Assembly: GCA_029246685.1 (NCBI GenBank)
Contig: JAQWMR010000013.1
Location: 128,181 to 192,180, forward strand
Length of the DNA stretch: 64,000 bases
Reading direction: 5' to 3'
DNA from: Acidimicrobiales bacterium
GTDB lineage: Bacteria > Actinomycetota > Acidimicrobiia > Acidimicrobiales > Aldehydirespiratoraceae
Position numbers and translations under genes: made by a program. Positions 1 to 9,164 of this stretch are shown one piece after another. The stretch's first letter is position 1. Every line of letters begins with the position of its first letter. The notes beneath the pieces are model-generated. The model saw nothing but the letters and a program-made list of their open reading frames with translations. It had not been told where the DNA came from and made no database searches.

Positions 1-645
1 ACGTCGGAATGCCCGTCGACCGATTCCGCGCTCCAGGATGGCCACCTCGAGATCGGCCGCGGTGAGTTCGCGATCGGGGCCCGCCAGAGCGCCAACTGCG
101 GCGTTGAGGCCTTCGGCGAGCGTGGGCGGCGCGTCGAGATCGCCGAATCGGCTGGAGATCGTGTCGGTCTCGCCACCGAGCACCACGGACATGTCTTCGT
201 CCATGACGGTGCCGTCGTAGAGAATGTGGAAGAGCTGGTCGTCTTCGCCGCCCTCCTCCTCGCCGATTTCGGCGACCAGGATCTCGACTTCCATGGGCTT
301 CATCTCGTGAGTGAAGACCTGACCCAGGCTCTGCGCGTACTGATTCGCAAGACTGCGGGCGTCGACGTCTTCTCGGCTGAAGGAATAGCCCTTCAGATCG
401 GCGTGGCGGACGCCGGCGATGCGGAGCTGATCGAACTCGTTGTATTTGCCGACGCCGGCGAAGGCGATCCGGTCGTAGATTTCGCTCACCTTTCGCAGGG
501 TGGACGAGGTGTTCTCGGCGCAGATGGCGATGCCGTCATCGAACCGGAATGCGATGAGGCTTCGGCCACGGGCGATCCCTTTGCGGGCGTAGTCGGCCCG
601 GTCCTTCATCACCTGCTCGGGCGCTACGTAGAACGGCGTGTTCAT
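1..645 (-). CDS. prcA: 20S proteasome alpha subunit (3' end off window)
   Basis: Alpha-ring subunit of the actinobacterial 20S proteasome; alpha rings gate the chamber and dock the ARC/Mpa ATPase. The frame is open from an ATG at 645 to the window edge (215 residues seen; the family usually has about 230-250), so only the C-terminal tail is missing. It begins MNTPFYVAPEQVMKDRADYA and carries the alpha-subunit features ARKGIARGRS and FDDGIAICAEN, with no N-terminal catalytic Thr. AAAGAGG lies about 8 nt before the ATG, and the gene starts 13 nt after the prcB stop. Pup, prcB and prcA are therefore one transcription unit. Confidence 0.95.
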   Translation of the reverse strand, partial: MNTPFYVAPEQVMKDRADYARKGIARGRSLIAFRFDDGIAICAENTSSTLRKVSEIYDRIAFAGVGKYNEFDQLRIAGVRHADLKGYSFSREDVDARSLANQYAQSLGQVFTHEMKPMEVEILVAEIGEEEGGEDDQLFHILYDGTVMDEDMSVVLGGETDTISSRFGDLDAPPTLAEGLNAAVGALAGPDRELTAADLEVAILERGIGRRAFRR

Positions 646-658
646 GAGTGCAGCCTCT

Positions 659-1447
659 TTACTGGTTCCGGCGGCGTTCGAGCAGCGCCTGGGTGCGGTC
701 GGCCAACTCGTCGTCTTCGAGTCTCGTGTAGCCGTCGGCGCTAATGTGGGCCACCACGGGATAGATGCCCCGCATCGGGTCGGGGCCGCCGGTCGCTGAG
801 TCCTCGTCGGCCGCCTCGAAGAGTGCTTCGATCGCGAGATCGGTGACGGCGCCGGCGTCGAGGCCGTCGCGGTAGTTGAGCTTTATCACGGTGCCGGCGT
901 GGAGGCTGCCGGAGCCGGTGCTGGCGTGCTGGGTCTCTTCGTAGCGGCCGCCGGTGACGTCGAACTCGAAGAGGCGGCCGTCGCCGCGGCCGAGATCGAA
1001 ACCGGCGAAAATCGGAACGACGGCCATTCCCTGCATCGCTGCGGGCAGGTTGCTGCGGATCATCTGGCTCAGCTGATTCGCCTTGCCGTCGAGGCTGAGC
1101 GGCCCGCCCTCGACCTTCTCGTAGTGCTCGAGTTGGAGTTGGAACAGCCGCACCATCTCGATCGCGGGCCCAGCGGCACCGGCGATGGCGACGCCGCTGT
1201 GGTGGTCGGCCGCGAAGACCTTTTCGAGAGTGCGGTGGCTAATGAGGTTGCCGGACGTGGCGCGGCGGTCACCGGCGAGCAGCACGCCGTCTTTGTAGCG
1301 AATCGCGACGCACGTGGTGCCGTGGCGGTACTCGCTCACAGGCACCGCGCCTTCGATTGTGACGGCGTCGTCGAAGCCGCTGCGGCGAAGCAGTTCGGCA
1401 AAGCTCGGCCCCGGGTCGTCCTGGGGCCGGAACAACGGAAGGTTCAC
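659..1447 (-). CDS. prcB: 20S proteasome beta subunit, self-processing Thr protease
   Basis: Catalytic beta subunit that degrades pupylated proteins in the cytoplasm. The 262-residue precursor has a 43-residue propeptide followed by the cleavage site HG/TTCVA, so Thr44 becomes the N-terminal nucleophile. The conserved GDRRATSGN block follows at about residues 60-68. The GTG start overlaps the pup stop by 4 nt (GTGA), implying translational coupling with pup. Length and layout are normal for actinobacterial PrcB. Confidence 0.96.
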   Translation of the reverse strand: MNLPLFRPQDDPGPSFAELLRRSGFDDAVTIEGAVPVSEYRHGTTCVAIRYKDGVLLAGDRRATSGNLISHRTLEKVFAADHHSGVAIAGAAGPAIEMVRLFQLQLEHYEKVEGGPLSLDGKANQLSQMIRSNLPAAMQGMAVVPIFAGFDLGRGDGRLFEFDVTGGRYEETQHASTGSGSLHAGTVIKLNYRDGLDAGAVTDLAIEALFEAADEDSATGGPDPMRGIYPVVAHISADGYTRLEDDELADRTQALLERRRNQ

Positions 1448-1638
1448 TCTCCGCCCTTCTGGATGTAGCTCTTGACGAAGTCCTCGGCATTGGTCTCGAG
1501 AACCTCATCGATCTCGTCGAGGAGATCGTCGAGCTCCGCCTTCAGTTCTTCGCCCCGCTCCGACGCCGCAGGGGCGTCAGCGGTCTCGGACTCGCGTTCC
1601 TCGGTATTTGGCTTTCGGATCTGTTCACGCTCGGCCAT
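1444..1638 (-). CDS. pup: Prokaryotic ubiquitin-like protein Pup, C-terminal Glu form
   Basis: Small disordered tag (64 residues) that the ligase PafA attaches to lysines of proteasome substrates. It starts [10 protein letters not shown], is strongly acidic in the centre ([12 protein letters not shown]) and ends YIQKGGE. The last residue is encoded as Glu, not Gln, so it needs no deamidation before ligation. The longer frame to 1701 would overlap the end of dop and lacks family similarity, so 1638 is chosen. It lies 20 nt after dop and overlaps prcB by 4 nt. Confidence 0.95.
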   Translation of the reverse strand: MAEREQIRKPNTEERESETADAPAASERGEELKAELDDLLDEIDEVLETNAEDFVKSYIQKGGE

Positions 1639-1658
1639 GGCGTCTCTCCGGTGGTTGC

Positions 1659-3167
1659 TCAGGTTCCCAGTCGGCGAAGAAGTTCTGCCGCTGAGTCGCA
1701 CTCATCGACCAAGCTACCCACATGCGCCTTCGTACCGCGCAATGGTTCCATCATGGGCACTCTCCGGAGTGCGTCGGTGCCGATGTCGAACACCAGGCTG
1801 TCCCAGTTCGCAGCCACGACAGCGTCGCCGAACTTCTGGAGGCAACGGCCTCGGAAGTAGGCCCGCGTGTCATGCGGTGGCTCCGTGCAAGCGATCAGTG
1901 CTTCGTCGTCCGATACCAGGGTCTCGAGGCCGACGCGGTCCGACAGCGACTTGTCGGGTCGCATGTCGCCGTACTGGATGTCGAGGGCCCGGAGTCGTGC
2001 GTCGTCCCAGGGCAGGTCGTGCCGCTCGCGGTAGCCGTCGATGAGGCGGTACTTCGCCACCCAGTCGAGCTGTGTGGCGAGGGTCATGGGGTCGTCTTCG
2101 AGCGCGGCCAGGACGGATTTCCAGCGCAGCAGCACGTCGTAGGCAACATCGCCGCCCACGTTTTCGGTCCCTTGCGCCTCCACATACTTCGTCGAGTGGT
2201 CGAGGAGCTCCCACTGGATTTCGAGTGCGGTGATGGTGGAGCCGTCATCGAGCTCCAGGGGCGCTCGCAGCGACATGTCGTGGCTGACCTGGCGCATGGT
2301 GGGAACGGGCTTGGCGAACGTGAACTCACGGGTGAGGGCGTCGTCCTCGCAGAGCGCGAGCACGAGCGCCGTGGTGCCTACCTTCAAGAAGGTGGAGATC
2401 TGCGACTTGTTGGCGTCGCCTACGATGACGTGGAGTCGACGGTACTTGCGCGCGTCGGCGTGCGGCTCGTCGCGAGTGTTGATGATCGGACGCTTCAGCG
2501 TGGTTTCGAGGCCCACCTCCTCCTCGAAGAAGTCGGCTCGCTGGGTGAGCTGGAAGTCCACCTCGTCCGTGCGCATGCCCGGCACTTCGGCGCCCACCTT
2601 GCCGGCGCCGGTGAAGATCTGGCGGGTGATGAAGTGGGCTGTCGCGTGGTTGACGATTCGGCCGAAGGGCGTAGAGCGGTCAACGAGATAGTTCTCGTGG
2701 CAGCCGTAGGTGTTGCCCTTGCCGTCGCTGTTGTCCTTGTAGAGGACCAGCTCCTCGCCGGGAGGCAGCAGGTCTCCAGCCGCCTCCATCGAACGGACCG
2801 CGATCAGCTCCGCGGCCCGGTCATAGAGGACGCAGGAACGGGCGTCGAAGCACTCAGGGGTGCTCAGCTCCGGGTGAGCGTGGTCCACGTAGTAGCGCGC
2901 GCCGTTGGTGAGGACGGCGTTGACGAGGTGGGTTTCGACGTCGGGCGGCATGGCGCCCATCGGGGCGTAGCCGCGGGCGTCGACGTCGGGTGTCTCGTCG
3001 ATGAAGTCCCAATGGACCGTTTCGGCGGCGGCGTCGGCCCGGTAACCGGCCGCGAAGAGGTACGCGTTAATGAGGACCGACGAGGCCGCAATGGGATTCG
3101 GGTCCTCGGTGCCCTTGTGGACGATGCCGTACTCGGTTTCGATGCCGACGGTCTTTGGGATAGCCAT
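1659..3167 (-). CDS. dop: Depupylase/deamidase Dop
   Basis: Dop removes Pup from substrates and, where Pup ends in Gln, deamidates it. It is a 502-residue carboxylate-amine-ligase-fold protein with the ATP/Mg start motif GIETEYG at residues 8-14, [12 protein letters not shown] and the block [19 protein letters not shown], the VDHAHPE variant and the ending [16 protein letters not shown] are typical of Dop rather than PafA. PafA is not in the window and would be expected beyond prcA. The ATG is 7 nt from a TAGGGT box, so the mRNA looks leaderless. Because Pup here already ends in Glu, depupylation is the likely job. Confidence 0.93.
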   Translation of the reverse strand: MAIPKTVGIETEYGIVHKGTEDPNPIAASSVLINAYLFAAGYRADAAAETVHWDFIDETPDVDARGYAPMGAMPPDVETHLVNAVLTNGARYYVDHAHPELSTPECFDARSCVLYDRAAELIAVRSMEAAGDLLPPGEELVLYKDNSDGKGNTYGCHENYLVDRSTPFGRIVNHATAHFITRQIFTGAGKVGAEVPGMRTDEVDFQLTQRADFFEEEVGLETTLKRPIINTRDEPHADARKYRRLHVIVGDANKSQISTFLKVGTTALVLALCEDDALTREFTFAKPVPTMRQVSHDMSLRAPLELDDGSTITALEIQWELLDHSTKYVEAQGTENVGGDVAYDVLLRWKSVLAALEDDPMTLATQLDWVAKYRLIDGYRERHDLPWDDARLRALDIQYGDMRPDKSLSDRVGLETLVSDDEALIACTEPPHDTRAYFRGRCLQKFGDAVVAANWDSLVFDIGTDALRRVPMMEPLRGTKAHVGSLVDECDSAAELLRRLGT

Positions 3168-3174
3168 CGATTCG

Positions 3175-3180
3175 ACCCTA
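3175..3180 (-). promoter_or_regulatory. -10 box of leaderless dop-pup-prcB-prcA promoter
   Basis: TAGGGT on the minus strand, 7 nt before the dop ATG at 3167. This spacing puts the transcription start at or next to the A of the start codon. Confidence 0.5.
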
Positions 3181-3209
3181 GCCCGGCGCGAACCGGCCGC
3201 TTGGGCCGC

Positions 3210-4019
3210 TCAGAGGATCTGGCTCAGGAAGAGCTTCGTCCGCTCTTCCTGCGGGTTCGTGAAGAAGTGCTCGGGGGTGCCGACCTCGACGATCTCGCCG
3301 TCGGCCATGAAGGCGACCCGGTCGGCGACCGCTCGGGCGAACCCCATCTCGTGGGTGACGACGATCATCGTCATGCCTGACTCCGCGAGGTCCTGCATGG
3401 CGTCGAGCACCTCCTTGACCATTTCGGGGTCGAGCGCCGAAGTGGGCTCGTCGAACAGCATGACCTTGGGCTCCATGGCGAGCGCCCGGGCGATGGCCAC
3501 CCGCTGCTGCTGGCCGCCCGAGAGCTGCCCCGGATGCTTCTTGGCCTGCTCGGGAATCTTGACGAGCTCGAGCAGTTCCATCCCCGCTGCTTCGGCTTCA
3601 ACCTTGGGCTTCTTGCGCACTCGACGGGGCCCGAGAGTGATGTTGTCGAGCACCGTCATGTGCGGGAACAGGTTGAAGGACTGGAAGACCATGCCGCACT
3701 CTCGGCGGATCTCCTGGATGTTGCGGATGTCCTTGGTCAGTTCGACGCCGTCGACGATGATCGTGCCGTTCGTGTGTTCCTCGAGGTGGTTCACACAGCG
3801 GATGAGTGTCGACTTGCCGGAGCCAGACGGGCCGATGACGACGAGGACCTCTTGCTTGCCGACGACCAGGTCGACGTTCGACAGCGCCTGGAAGTCGCCG
3901 AAGAACTTGTCGACTCCTTGCACCGTGATGATCGGCTCGCCGGTCCCGCCGGCGATGGTCGCCGCATTGGTGAGAGAGGTCGAGGCGGGAGTTTCGTTGT
4001 CTGGTGATTGATCGCTCAT
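3210..4019 (-). CDS. Polar amino-acid ABC transporter ATPase
   Basis: Cytoplasmic ATPase of an Aap/Bzt-type L-amino-acid importer (269 residues). Walker [10 protein letters not shown] is at residues 63-71, Q-loop QSFNLF at about 113-118, signature LSGGQ at 166-170, Walker B MLFDEPTS with D190-E191, and the switch His in VVTHEMG. The ATG at 4019 overlaps the upstream permease stop by 4 nt. The open frame continues far upstream to 4982 but only this part has family similarity. It is the last gene of the substrate-binding protein, permease, permease, ATPase operon. About 25 residues precede the first beta strand, slightly longer than usual. Confidence 0.95.
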   Translation of the reverse strand: MSDQSPDNETPASTSLTNAATIAGGTGEPIITVQGVDKFFGDFQALSNVDLVVGKQEVLVVIGPSGSGKSTLIRCVNHLEEHTNGTIIVDGVELTKDIRNIQEIRRECGMVFQSFNLFPHMTVLDNITLGPRRVRKKPKVEAEAAGMELLELVKIPEQAKKHPGQLSGGQQQRVAIARALAMEPKVMLFDEPTSALDPEMVKEVLDAMQDLAESGMTMIVVTHEMGFARAVADRVAFMADGEIVEVGTPEHFFTNPQEERTKLFLSQIL

Positions 4020-5296
4020 CGCGTTCCTACTCCGAGTCGGGTTTCGAGACGTTGTGCGGCCCGTGACATCGAGAAGCACAAGGTCCAGTAGATGGTTCCC
4101 ACGAAAGCGTACGCCTCCGGGACGTAGCCCTGGTTGACGAATTCTCGGCGGGCGAGGACGACATCGACGACGCCGAGCATCTCCTGCAGGCCGATGATGA
4201 CAAGCAGGGAGACGTCCTTCAGCAGCGAGATGAACTGGCCGATCAGCGCGGGAATCGAGTTGCGCAGCGCCTGTGGGAGAACGATCTGTCGGGTGATGGT
4301 GAATGGTGAGAGCCCGAGTGCCTTGCCGGCTTCGATCTGTCCGGCGGGGACGGACTGCAGACCGCCGCGTACGACTTCGGCGACGTAGGCGCCGGAGAAG
4401 AGGGTGATCATGATGATCGCGCGGAAGATCGGGCCAGGGATGTTCGCGTCGGGTGGGAACAGGAAGCCGATGGCGAACTGGCCCATGAAGAGCAGGCTTA
4501 TGAGCGGCACCCCGCGCACGAGCTCGATGTAGCCGACCGCCAGCGGCCGGATCAGTGGGAAGGTCGACCGACGGGCGAGCGCCATGATGACGCCGATCGG
4601 AAAGCTGAGTGCGATGCCGGCGAACGCCACGACGATGGTGAGGAGCAGTCCACCGAAGTCGTCGATGTTGGAGGGTGTGAAGTCGGTGATGAGCCCGAAC
4701 GCCAGGGCGGTCATCGCCAGCAGGATCCACCCGGATCGGCGGCGGATTGGTTGGGGCAGTCGCCGCCCGATCCTGTTGCCCACGACCATCGCGACGGCGA
4801 CGCCGAGCGTGACCAGGGTCGGGGTGATCGTGCGGGTCATCGAGAGTATGAAGACGATGCCGACCAACGGGCCACCGATCATCGCCATGCGCGCCCCGCG
4901 GCGCATCGGAGGCGCCTCGGGGTCGTAGCCCAGCCCACTTCCGATGCCCATCGCGAGCACCGCGGTGTAGATGCCCGCCCACAGCATTTCGAAGGAGATC
5001 CCGGTCCGGCCGAAGTCCTTGCCGACCATGTAGAACTCGAGCGGCCCGTTGTAGATGACTTCCCAGCGCGCCGTGATGAAGACGTAGTTGAACGTCTTGA
5101 ACAGCACGAAGAGGATGACCCCACCGAAGATAAGGGTGAGGATCGAGTTCTTCGCGTCCTTGAAGAGGTTGTCGCGGAAGATCGTACCGATGCCTTGCCC
5201 GGCGCCTCGGCGCGGCGGGGGTTCGGCGGCGATCGCGGTTCCGAGTTCGCCGCCGCCGGCGATTCCGGGTGGTGCTGCTTGTCCGTCGGGTGCCAT
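4016..5296 (-). CDS. Amino-acid ABC transporter permease (AapM/BztC-like)
   Basis: Inner-membrane permease of the amino-acid importer, 426 residues. The first third is a long region with several hydrophobic segments (for example around the [10 protein letters not shown] stretch). The C-terminal 220 residues form the transporter core with the EAA-loop EAGKALGLS, which contacts the ATPase. The extended N-terminus matches the large permeases of Aap/Bzt systems rather than the short GlnP/HisM types. It shares 1 nt with the previous permease (TGATG) and 4 nt with the ATPase, so the three are translationally coupled. Confidence 0.92.
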   Translation of the reverse strand: MAPDGQAAPPGIAGGGELGTAIAAEPPPRRGAGQGIGTIFRDNLFKDAKNSILTLIFGGVILFVLFKTFNYVFITARWEVIYNGPLEFYMVGKDFGRTGISFEMLWAGIYTAVLAMGIGSGLGYDPEAPPMRRGARMAMIGGPLVGIVFILSMTRTITPTLVTLGVAVAMVVGNRIGRRLPQPIRRRSGWILLAMTALAFGLITDFTPSNIDDFGGLLLTIVVAFAGIALSFPIGVIMALARRSTFPLIRPLAVGYIELVRGVPLISLLFMGQFAIGFLFPPDANIPGPIFRAIIMITLFSGAYVAEVVRGGLQSVPAGQIEAGKALGLSPFTITRQIVLPQALRNSIPALIGQFISLLKDVSLLVIIGLQEMLGVVDVVLARREFVNQGYVPEAYAFVGTIYWTLCFSMSRAAQRLETRLGVGTR

Positions 5297-6486
5297 CAGC
5301 GGGTCTCCAGCGACAGCCGTCGGTTGAAGAAGTTGGCGATCAGCGAGATTCCCAGGCTGAAGGTCAGGTAGCAGAACATCAGGATGATCAGCGCCTGCAG
5401 CGCGGGCGTGGCGTTGTTCGACACGCGCTGGAAGATCGACGTGATCTCGACGTAGGAGATGGCGACAGCCAGCGACGAGTTCTTGGTGATGTTGAGGTAT
5501 TGGCTGGCCAGCGGCGGAATCATGATCCGGAACGCCTGGGGCAGGATGATGAATCGGTAGCGCTGGAAGGTGGAGAGGGCGACGGCCTGGGCCGCCTCAC
5601 CCTGCCCCTTGTGAATCGCCTGGATCGACCCTCGCACGATCTCGGCGACATGGCTCGCCGTGTAGAGGGACAGCGCGATGGTGAGGCCGACGTAGGGCGG
5701 GAAGATGTTCATCCCGCCTTCGATCTGGCGGCCGTTCTCGGCGATGACCGAGGGCTCGTACGAGAGGGCGTTGCCCGCCGCGAAGTGGGCGATGGCGAGC
5801 GCGATCAGGAACGCAATGAAGCCGTAGAGACCGCCCCTCGAGGGCTGGCCGGTCTGCTCGTTGACCTTGCGGCGCCACACGTTGACGCCGACCACGGCGA
5901 TGAGGCCGATGCCGATGAAGCCCACGAACGTGAGGAGGTTGGCATCCGGATTGAACCACGGGATGCCGATGCCGCGGTTCGAGATCACGAAGCGGTCGAG
6001 CGGGGTGACGTCGTCGGTGATCTGGGGAAGGTTCAGGAGGATAATCACCAGATAGGTGATGAAGATCCAGAGCAGGACGGGGATGTTGCGGAAGAGTTCG
6101 ACATAGATGGTGCCGACCGCCCGGACGAGCAGGTTGTCGCTCAGGCGCATGATGCCGATGATCACGCCCAGCGCCGTGCACAACGGGATGCCGATCACGA
6201 TCACCCGGAGGGTGTTGAGGTACCCGGACCAGTAGGCCTTGCGAACCGAGTAGTCGGCGCTGTCCTCGAGGCCGGGGATCGCAAAGCGAGCTTGGTTGTC
6301 GAGGAAGTCGAATCCGGTCGGCAGACCGGAATCCTCGAGGTTTGTGATTGCGTTGTCGTAGAGCCGGTAGAGCGCGTAGCCGACGACGCCCACGACGGCG
6401 AACTGGAACAGCCATCGCAGGACGCGGACGTCCCGATAGAGGGGCGGCTTCGTCGGGGTGTGGATCTCCTGCTCGACGATCGTCAC
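5296..6486 (-). CDS. Amino-acid ABC transporter permease (AapQ/BztB-like)
   Basis: First permease of the importer, 396 residues, with a GTG start preceded by AAAGAG at 5 nt spacing. An N-terminal membrane anchor (residues about 30-47) and a periplasmic stretch precede the conserved permease core. The EAA-type loop EAAQAVALS lies in the C-terminal half. It follows the binding-protein gene after a 102-nt gap that contains a strong hairpin, which probably lowers permease expression relative to the binding protein. Confidence 0.92.
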   Translation of the reverse strand: MTIVEQEIHTPTKPPLYRDVRVLRWLFQFAVVGVVGYALYRLYDNAITNLEDSGLPTGFDFLDNQARFAIPGLEDSADYSVRKAYWSGYLNTLRVIVIGIPLCTALGVIIGIMRLSDNLLVRAVGTIYVELFRNIPVLLWIFITYLVIILLNLPQITDDVTPLDRFVISNRGIGIPWFNPDANLLTFVGFIGIGLIAVVGVNVWRRKVNEQTGQPSRGGLYGFIAFLIALAIAHFAAGNALSYEPSVIAENGRQIEGGMNIFPPYVGLTIALSLYTASHVAEIVRGSIQAIHKGQGEAAQAVALSTFQRYRFIILPQAFRIMIPPLASQYLNITKNSSLAVAISYVEITSIFQRVSNNATPALQALIILMFCYLTFSLGISLIANFFNRRLSLETR

Positions 6487-6515
6487 GGCGGCTCTTTCAG
6501 GCGTGATTCCGGCGA

Positions 6516-6553
6516 CGAGAGAGGGGCAGGGCGTGAGCCCTGCCCCTCTCTCG
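6516..6553 (-). terminator. 17-bp perfect hairpin between binding protein and permease
   Basis: CGAGAGAGGGGCAGGGC (6516-6532) and its exact reverse complement (6537-6553) are separated by the 4-nt loop GTGA. No T-run follows in the direction of transcription. It is therefore better read as an attenuator or mRNA-stabilising hairpin than a full terminator. Such elements are common downstream of binding-protein genes, which need higher expression than the permeases. Confidence 0.7.
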
Positions 6554-6588
6554 TTCGCGGAATTCAGATCAGATGACCTGAATCGGAA

Positions 6589-7686
6589 CTAGTTGACCGG
6601 AGGTCCGTAGAGGATGCCGCCCTGGGTGTAGAGCTGGTTGACGCCCTCGGGGATCCCCAGCGGGCCGATGTTGCGGTCGTAGATCTCCTGGTAGTTGCCC
6701 ACCGCCGAGATGATCCGCACGGCCCAGTCGGCCGTCGGGAACGCAAGGCCGGACTCCTGGTCGTCGAGGAACTTCGCGATCGCGCCGTTGTCGCTGCCGA
6801 CGTGATCGGCGACGTTCGCGGACGTGATGCCGAACTCCTCGGCGTTGAACGTGGCGAAGACCGTCCACTGGACGACGTCGAAGAAGTCTTCGTCGCCTTC
6901 ACGCGTCGCCGGGCCGAGGGGCTCCTTCGACATCGTGTCGTCGAGGATCGTGACGTCGCCGTCGTAGGTCGCCTTGAACGAGGCGAGACCGGACTTGTCC
7001 GTCACGTAGCCGTCGCATGCTCCGCTCGAGAAGTTGGCGGTGACTGCGGCCTCGTCTGCAACGTTCAGCGGCTCATAGCTGATGCCGAGGTTGTCGAAGT
7101 AGATCTCGAGGTTGATCTCGGTGGTCGTTCCGGTCTGCACACAGATGATGGTTCCGTCCATGTCAGCGACCGAACCGAAGCCGGAGTCCGAGTTCACGAG
7201 CATGCCCGCACCGTCGTAGAAGGTCGTGGCGGCCCACTGGAGGCCCAGGACGCCGTCACGCGACGAGGTCCAGGTTCCGTTGCGGATGAGGACGTCGATG
7301 TCGCCGGACTGCAGAGCGGTGAAGCGGGTCTCGGCGGTGAGGTCCGTGTATTCCACAGCGTCGGGATCGTCGAGCAGCGCGGCCGCGACGGCCCGGCAGT
7401 AGTCGACGTCGAGGCCGGTGTAAGTGCCGTCGTCCTCAACGTTCGAGAAGCCGAGCAGCTGGCCGTTGACGCCACACTCGAGGTGGCCGCGGTCAATGAT
7501 CGCCTGGATGGTGTCTCCACCGTCGTCCTGGGCAAGGTCGACGACGTCCTCAGGGTCGTCGGCCGGATCGTCCGACGGCTCGTCGACGGGGTCGGCGTCG
7601 CTCGTGTCGTCATCGCCGCACGCTGATGCAATCAGCGTGAACGTGAACAGTACGGCGAGGAGCCGCAACAGCCAGTGCTTTCGCAT
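6589..7686 (-). CDS. Amino-acid ABC transporter substrate-binding lipoprotein
   Basis: Extracytoplasmic receptor of the importer, related to AapJ/BztA (365 residues). MRKHWLLRLL begins a signal peptide ending in the lipobox LIASAC, then an acidic Asp/Glu-rich linker. The mature domain has the family start QAIIDRGHLECGVNG and the type-2 periplasmic-binding fold regions LDVDYCRAVAAALLDD and TSSRDGVLG. The ATG at 7686 is chosen because GGAGGG sits 5 nt before it; an in-frame GTG at 7728 would lie inside the promoter region. It is the first gene of the transporter operon. Confidence 0.93.
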   Translation of the reverse strand: MRKHWLLRLLAVLFTFTLIASACGDDDTSDADPVDEPSDDPADDPEDVVDLAQDDGGDTIQAIIDRGHLECGVNGQLLGFSNVEDDGTYTGLDVDYCRAVAAALLDDPDAVEYTDLTAETRFTALQSGDIDVLIRNGTWTSSRDGVLGLQWAATTFYDGAGMLVNSDSGFGSVADMDGTIICVQTGTTTEINLEIYFDNLGISYEPLNVADEAAVTANFSSGACDGYVTDKSGLASFKATYDGDVTILDDTMSKEPLGPATREGDEDFFDVVQWTVFATFNAEEFGITSANVADHVGSDNGAIAKFLDDQESGLAFPTADWAVRIISAVGNYQEIYDRNIGPLGIPEGVNQLYTQGGILYGPPVN

Positions 7687-7724
7687 TGTTCCCTCCAATG
7701 GGTCCCCGGTTCCGGGGTGGAGCG

Positions 7725-7753
7725 ACAATACACACTAAGTTCGGTGTTGTCAC
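7725..7753 (-). promoter_or_regulatory. Sigma-70-type promoter of amino-acid transporter operon
   Basis: On the minus strand GTGACA (7748-7753) and TATTGT (7725-7730) are separated by exactly 17 bp, 39 nt before the binding-protein ATG. The -35 matches consensus at 5 of 6 positions and the -10 at 4 of 6. This is the best conventional promoter seen in the window. Confidence 0.6.
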
Positions 7754-7863
7754 CGAATCGCGCAGACCGTCAGATCCCCGAAATAGAAGGGAAGTCTCGA
7801 TGGCATTCAGTGACACGCTACCGAACGCCGTTCGGGAGTTGGACCCGGTGCGTCCGGACGGTG

Positions 7864-9135
7864 TCAGGGGAAAATGCCGCGCAGGCCGTACACGCTCTGC
7901 AGCAGCGTTGCCGCTTCGATGTAGGCTGCTTGGCGGCGAGAGCATCCCCGCGCGGCGCGGGTGAGTGCGACGCGATCGGCGGCCTCCCACATTGCGTCGC
8001 GCAGCCGGGCGTCGACGTCGGCGGCCGACCACTTGTCGCTCGTCTTGTTCTGCACCCACTCGTAGTAGGAGACGACGACGCCCCCGGCGTTGGCGAGAAT
8101 GTCGGGGATCACGTGGACCCCGCCGTGCTCGAGAACGGCGGACGCCTCGGCCGTGATCGGGCCGTTCGCCGCTTCGACGATCGCACGGGCCCGGATCGAG
8201 TCGACGTTCGCCGCCGTGATCTGTGCCTCGAGCGCGGCCGGCACGAGCACGTCCACGTCGAGGGCGAAGAACTCGTCAGCGGTCAGCAAGTCGGCTGGGC
8301 TGAACCCGGCCACTCCCCCTCTGTCCTGTGCGTGCTCCAACAACTTCTTGATATCCAGGCCGGCCGGGTCATGGACGACACCGGAGACGTCAGCGACCGC
8401 CACGATCTTCATCCCGAGTTCGCTCATCGCGATCGCCGCGTGGGAGCCGACGTTGCCGAACCCCTGGATCGCGGCGCTCTGTCCCTCGAGAGTGCGGTCG
8501 AGTTCGCCGTACAGGTGGCGCAGCGCGTACGCAGCGCCCCGTCCGGTCGCGGAGTCGCGACCCAGACTGCCGCCGAGCTCGACCGGCTTGCCGGTCACGA
8601 CGCGGCGCGCGTTCTGGCGCTCACCCGGGCCCCGCGAGTTGAGATAGGTGTCCTTCATCCAGCCCATGGTGCGAGCGTCGGTGCCCATGTCCGGCGCCGG
8701 GATGTCGTACTCGGGGCCGATGTTCTGGCCGAGTGAATGCGTGAAACGCCGCACGACTCGCTCCAACTCGGCTTCACTGAACGCGCCAGGATCAATGGCG
8801 ACGCCGCCCTTCGCTCCGCCGAACGGAAGCTGTAAGAGGGCGCACTTGAAGGTCATCCAGGTGGCCAGGGCCCGAACCTCGTCGAGATCCAAACCGGGAT
8901 GGAAGCGAATGCCTCCCTTGTAGGGCCCGAGCACGTTGTTGTGCTGGATCCGGTACCCCTGCAGCAACTCGTACTCGCCGCTGTCGCGCTCCACCGGGAA
9001 GTTGATGATCAGCTCGTTCATGGGGCGCGCCAGGATGCTGCGCACCTTCGGTTCCATGTCGATCGCCGCCGCTGCCTGGGCGACGTTGGCTGCTGCCTCT
9101 TCGCACAGGCGGGCGGTTGAGCCGGTGTCCGTCAC
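7864..9135 (-). CDS. gdhA: Glutamate dehydrogenase (Glu/Leu/Phe/Val family)
   Basis: Reversible oxidative deamination of glutamate to 2-oxoglutarate and ammonia; 423 residues, the short hexameric class. The catalytic domain has YKGGIRFHP and LPFGGAKGGV, carrying the substrate and catalytic lysines, then PAPDMGT. The Rossmann motif GFGNVG follows near residue 225, and the NANA-type loop is ILANAGGVVVSYYEW. The GTG start lies 29 nt after the ARC stop, so it is probably co-transcribed with the proteasome ATPase. Cofactor preference cannot be decided from sequence alone. It is followed by the amino-acid importer, which could supply its substrate. Confidence 0.92.
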   Translation of the reverse strand: MTDTGSTARLCEEAAANVAQAAAAIDMEPKVRSILARPMNELIINFPVERDSGEYELLQGYRIQHNNVLGPYKGGIRFHPGLDLDEVRALATWMTFKCALLQLPFGGAKGGVAIDPGAFSEAELERVVRRFTHSLGQNIGPEYDIPAPDMGTDARTMGWMKDTYLNSRGPGERQNARRVVTGKPVELGGSLGRDSATGRGAAYALRHLYGELDRTLEGQSAAIQGFGNVGSHAAIAMSELGMKIVAVADVSGVVHDPAGLDIKKLLEHAQDRGGVAGFSPADLLTADEFFALDVDVLVPAALEAQITAANVDSIRARAIVEAANGPITAEASAVLEHGGVHVIPDILANAGGVVVSYYEWVQNKTSDKWSAADVDARLRDAMWEAADRVALTRAARGCSRRQAAYIEAATLLQSVYGLRGIFP

Positions 9136-9164
9136 GTGATCCCGATCGGCCGATTCAGTGTGAC

